DNA of 64,000 nucleotides, from the NCBI RefSeq assembly GCF_003351345.1, contig NZ_QQTO01000022.1, positions 124,001 to 188,000 on the forward strand, read 5' to 3'. A program made the translations under genes and the position numbers. This document shows, in pieces, positions 62,988 through 64,000 of this stretch; positions within the stretch are counted from its first letter, which is position 1; every line of letters starts with the position of its first letter. The DNA comes from Allobosea caraganae. Lineage in GTDB: Bacteria > Pseudomonadota > Alphaproteobacteria > Rhizobiales > Beijerinckiaceae. The notes under the pieces are model-generated. The model saw only the letters and a list, made by a program, of their open reading frames with translations. It searched no databases and was not told the DNA's origin.

Positions 62988-64000
62988 ATGAGCAAGCCAA
63001 TCCGCATCCTCCTTCTCCTGATCCTCCTCGGCGCCGCCGGCGGCGGAGCGTGGTGGTACCTGCATCGCCCGAAGACGAGCGACGAGCTCACGCTCTACGG
63101 CAATGTCGACCTGCGCCAGGCCTCGCTCGCCTTCAACGGCAACGAGCGCATCGCCGCGGTGCTGGTCGAGGAAGGCGACATCGTCCGCGCCGGGCAGGTG
63201 CTGGCGCGGCTCGACACGTCCCGGCTGAAGCCGCAGGTCGCGCAGGCGGAGGCCTCGCTGGCCTCGCAGAAGGCGGCGCTGCTGAAGCTGCGCAACGGCA
63301 GCCGGCCGGAGGAGATCGAGCAGGCGCGCTCCAACCTGAATTCGGCCCGGGCCGATTCCGTCAACGCCTCGGCGCAGTATGACCGGCGGCGCGCGCTCTC
63401 GGCCAATGCCGTCAGCCAGCAAGACCTCGACGCCGCCAAGGCGGCGGCCGAGGTCGCCACGGCCAAGGTCGCAGTGGCCAAGAGCTCGCTCGACCTGGCG
63501 CTGGTCGGGCCGCGAATCGAGGATATCAAGCAGGCGGAGGCGCAAGTCCTAGCCAGCGAGGCGCAGCTTGCGTTGATCAGGCAGCAACTGGCCGATGCCG
63601 AGCTGATGGCGCCGTTCGACGCGATCGTGCGCTCGCGCCTGATGGAACCAGGCGAGATGGCCTCGCCGATGCGGCCGGTCTTCTCGCTGGCCGAGCGCAG
63701 CACGAAATGGGTGCGCAGCTACGTGCCCGAGCCGAAGCTCGGCCATATCCGCTCGGGCGAGCGCACCAAGGTGATCTCCGACAGCTTCCCCGACAAGCCG
63801 CTCGACGGCTGGATCGGCTTCATCTCCCCAGTCGCCGAGTTCACGCCGAAGACCGTGCAGACCGAGGATTTGCGCACCAGCCTGGTCTACGAGGTGCGCG
63901 TCTTCGTCGAGGACCCTAACGACGTGCTGCGGCTGGGCATGCCGGCGACGGTGCGGCTGCTGCCGGATGCCGAGCCGAAGGCGCTGCCGCCGGGCCAAAC
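62988..64000 (+). CDS. HlyD/YbhG-like membrane fusion protein (partial, runs off the window)
   Basis: At least 337 residues, no stop before the edge. N-terminal anchor IRILLLLILLGAAGGGAWWY; barrel-sandwich segments ERIAAVLVEEGDIVRAGQVL and LADAELMAPFDAIVRSRL flank a coiled-coil hairpin of about 110 residues (EASLASQKAALLKLRNGSRP onward). This is the adaptor of a YbhFSR-type ABC exporter; ATPase and permease genes should follow outside the window. The divergent CecR-type repressor supports this. Confidence 0.9.
   Translation, partial: MSKPIRILLLLILLGAAGGGAWWYLHRPKTSDELTLYGNVDLRQASLAFNGNERIAAVLVEEGDIVRAGQVLARLDTSRLKPQVAQAEASLASQKAALLKLRNGSRPEEIEQARSNLNSARADSVNASAQYDRRRALSANAVSQQDLDAAKAAAEVATAKVAVAKSSLDLALVGPRIEDIKQAEAQVLASEAQLALIRQQLADAELMAPFDAIVRSRLMEPGEMASPMRPVFSLAERSTKWVRSYVPEPKLGHIRSGERTKVISDSFPDKPLDGWIGFISPVAEFTPKTVQTEDLRTSLVYEVRVFVEDPNDVLRLGMPATVRLLPDAEPKALPPGQ

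Overview
The window reads as chromosomal DNA of a high-GC alphaproteobacterium of the order Hyphomicrobiales, most like Bosea or a close relative. This is inferred from gene neighbourhoods I know from that order: cytochrome c552-type cycM / kdsB / pheA; murA / DUF2948 / hisD / UPF0262 / low-molecular-weight phosphatase; and dispersed inverted repeats of the 'cattgcgagcgaagcgaagcaatcc' kind. I could not run a database search, so the genus is a guess. Genes are densely packed, several are coupled by 4-base GTGA or ATGA overlaps, and there is no rRNA, CRISPR array, insertion sequence or integrase.

Layout. 1-4.7 kb: end of an acyl-CoA dehydrogenase, mmsB (valine catabolism), nudC, then pheA and kdsB facing the membrane cytochrome cycM. 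4.8-11.8 kb: a YejABEF-type peptide ABC importer with deoB attached. 11.8-18.1 kb (minus strand): a chemotaxis receptor with a small partner protein, then the conserved block of low-molecular-weight phosphatase, UPF0262, hisD, DUF2948, murA and a 54-residue basic protein. 18.7-22.1 kb: an RpfF-like crotonase followed by a membrane PAS-GGDEF-EAL protein, a candidate fatty-acid (DSF-type) signalling pair. 22.3-30.8 kb: a pyridine-nucleotide oxidoreductase without its redox cysteines paired with a histidine kinase, an S24-peptidase repressor, a DUF952 protein with pyrD, an alkyl-sulfatase-like metallo-hydrolase and an orphan response regulator.

30.9-38.7 kb holds the four genes of the bacterial ligase-associated DNA repair cassette. 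Ligase and exonuclease lie on the minus strand, Lhr-type helicase and metallophosphoesterase on the plus strand, and a methyltransferase and a ParDE toxin-antitoxin pair sit between them. A palindromic repeat is inserted in frame inside the ligase gene. tRNA-Thr(GGT) follows at 38.8 kb. The last 15 bases of its gene recur at 46.7 kb and bracket a catabolic cluster: two dihydrodipicolinate-synthase-family enzymes, an enolase-superfamily acid-sugar dehydratase, a GntR regulator and a peptide-type ABC importer with no ATPase gene.

46.8-52 kb: a putative type VI secretion amidase (Tae4-like) and a short Hcp-like tube protein flank a MerR-controlled zinc/cadmium/lead-type P-type ATPase; no secretion core genes are present. 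52-55.3 kb: a flavin monooxygenase fused to a DCC thiol domain, overlapping a saccharopine-dehydrogenase/DUF4166 protein. 55.3-61.8 kb: an RND efflux operon whose first gene is an alpha/beta hydrolase lacking its nucleophile, with a divergent LysR regulator. 62-64 kb: a CecR-type TetR regulator divergent from a YbhG-like membrane fusion protein that runs off the window.
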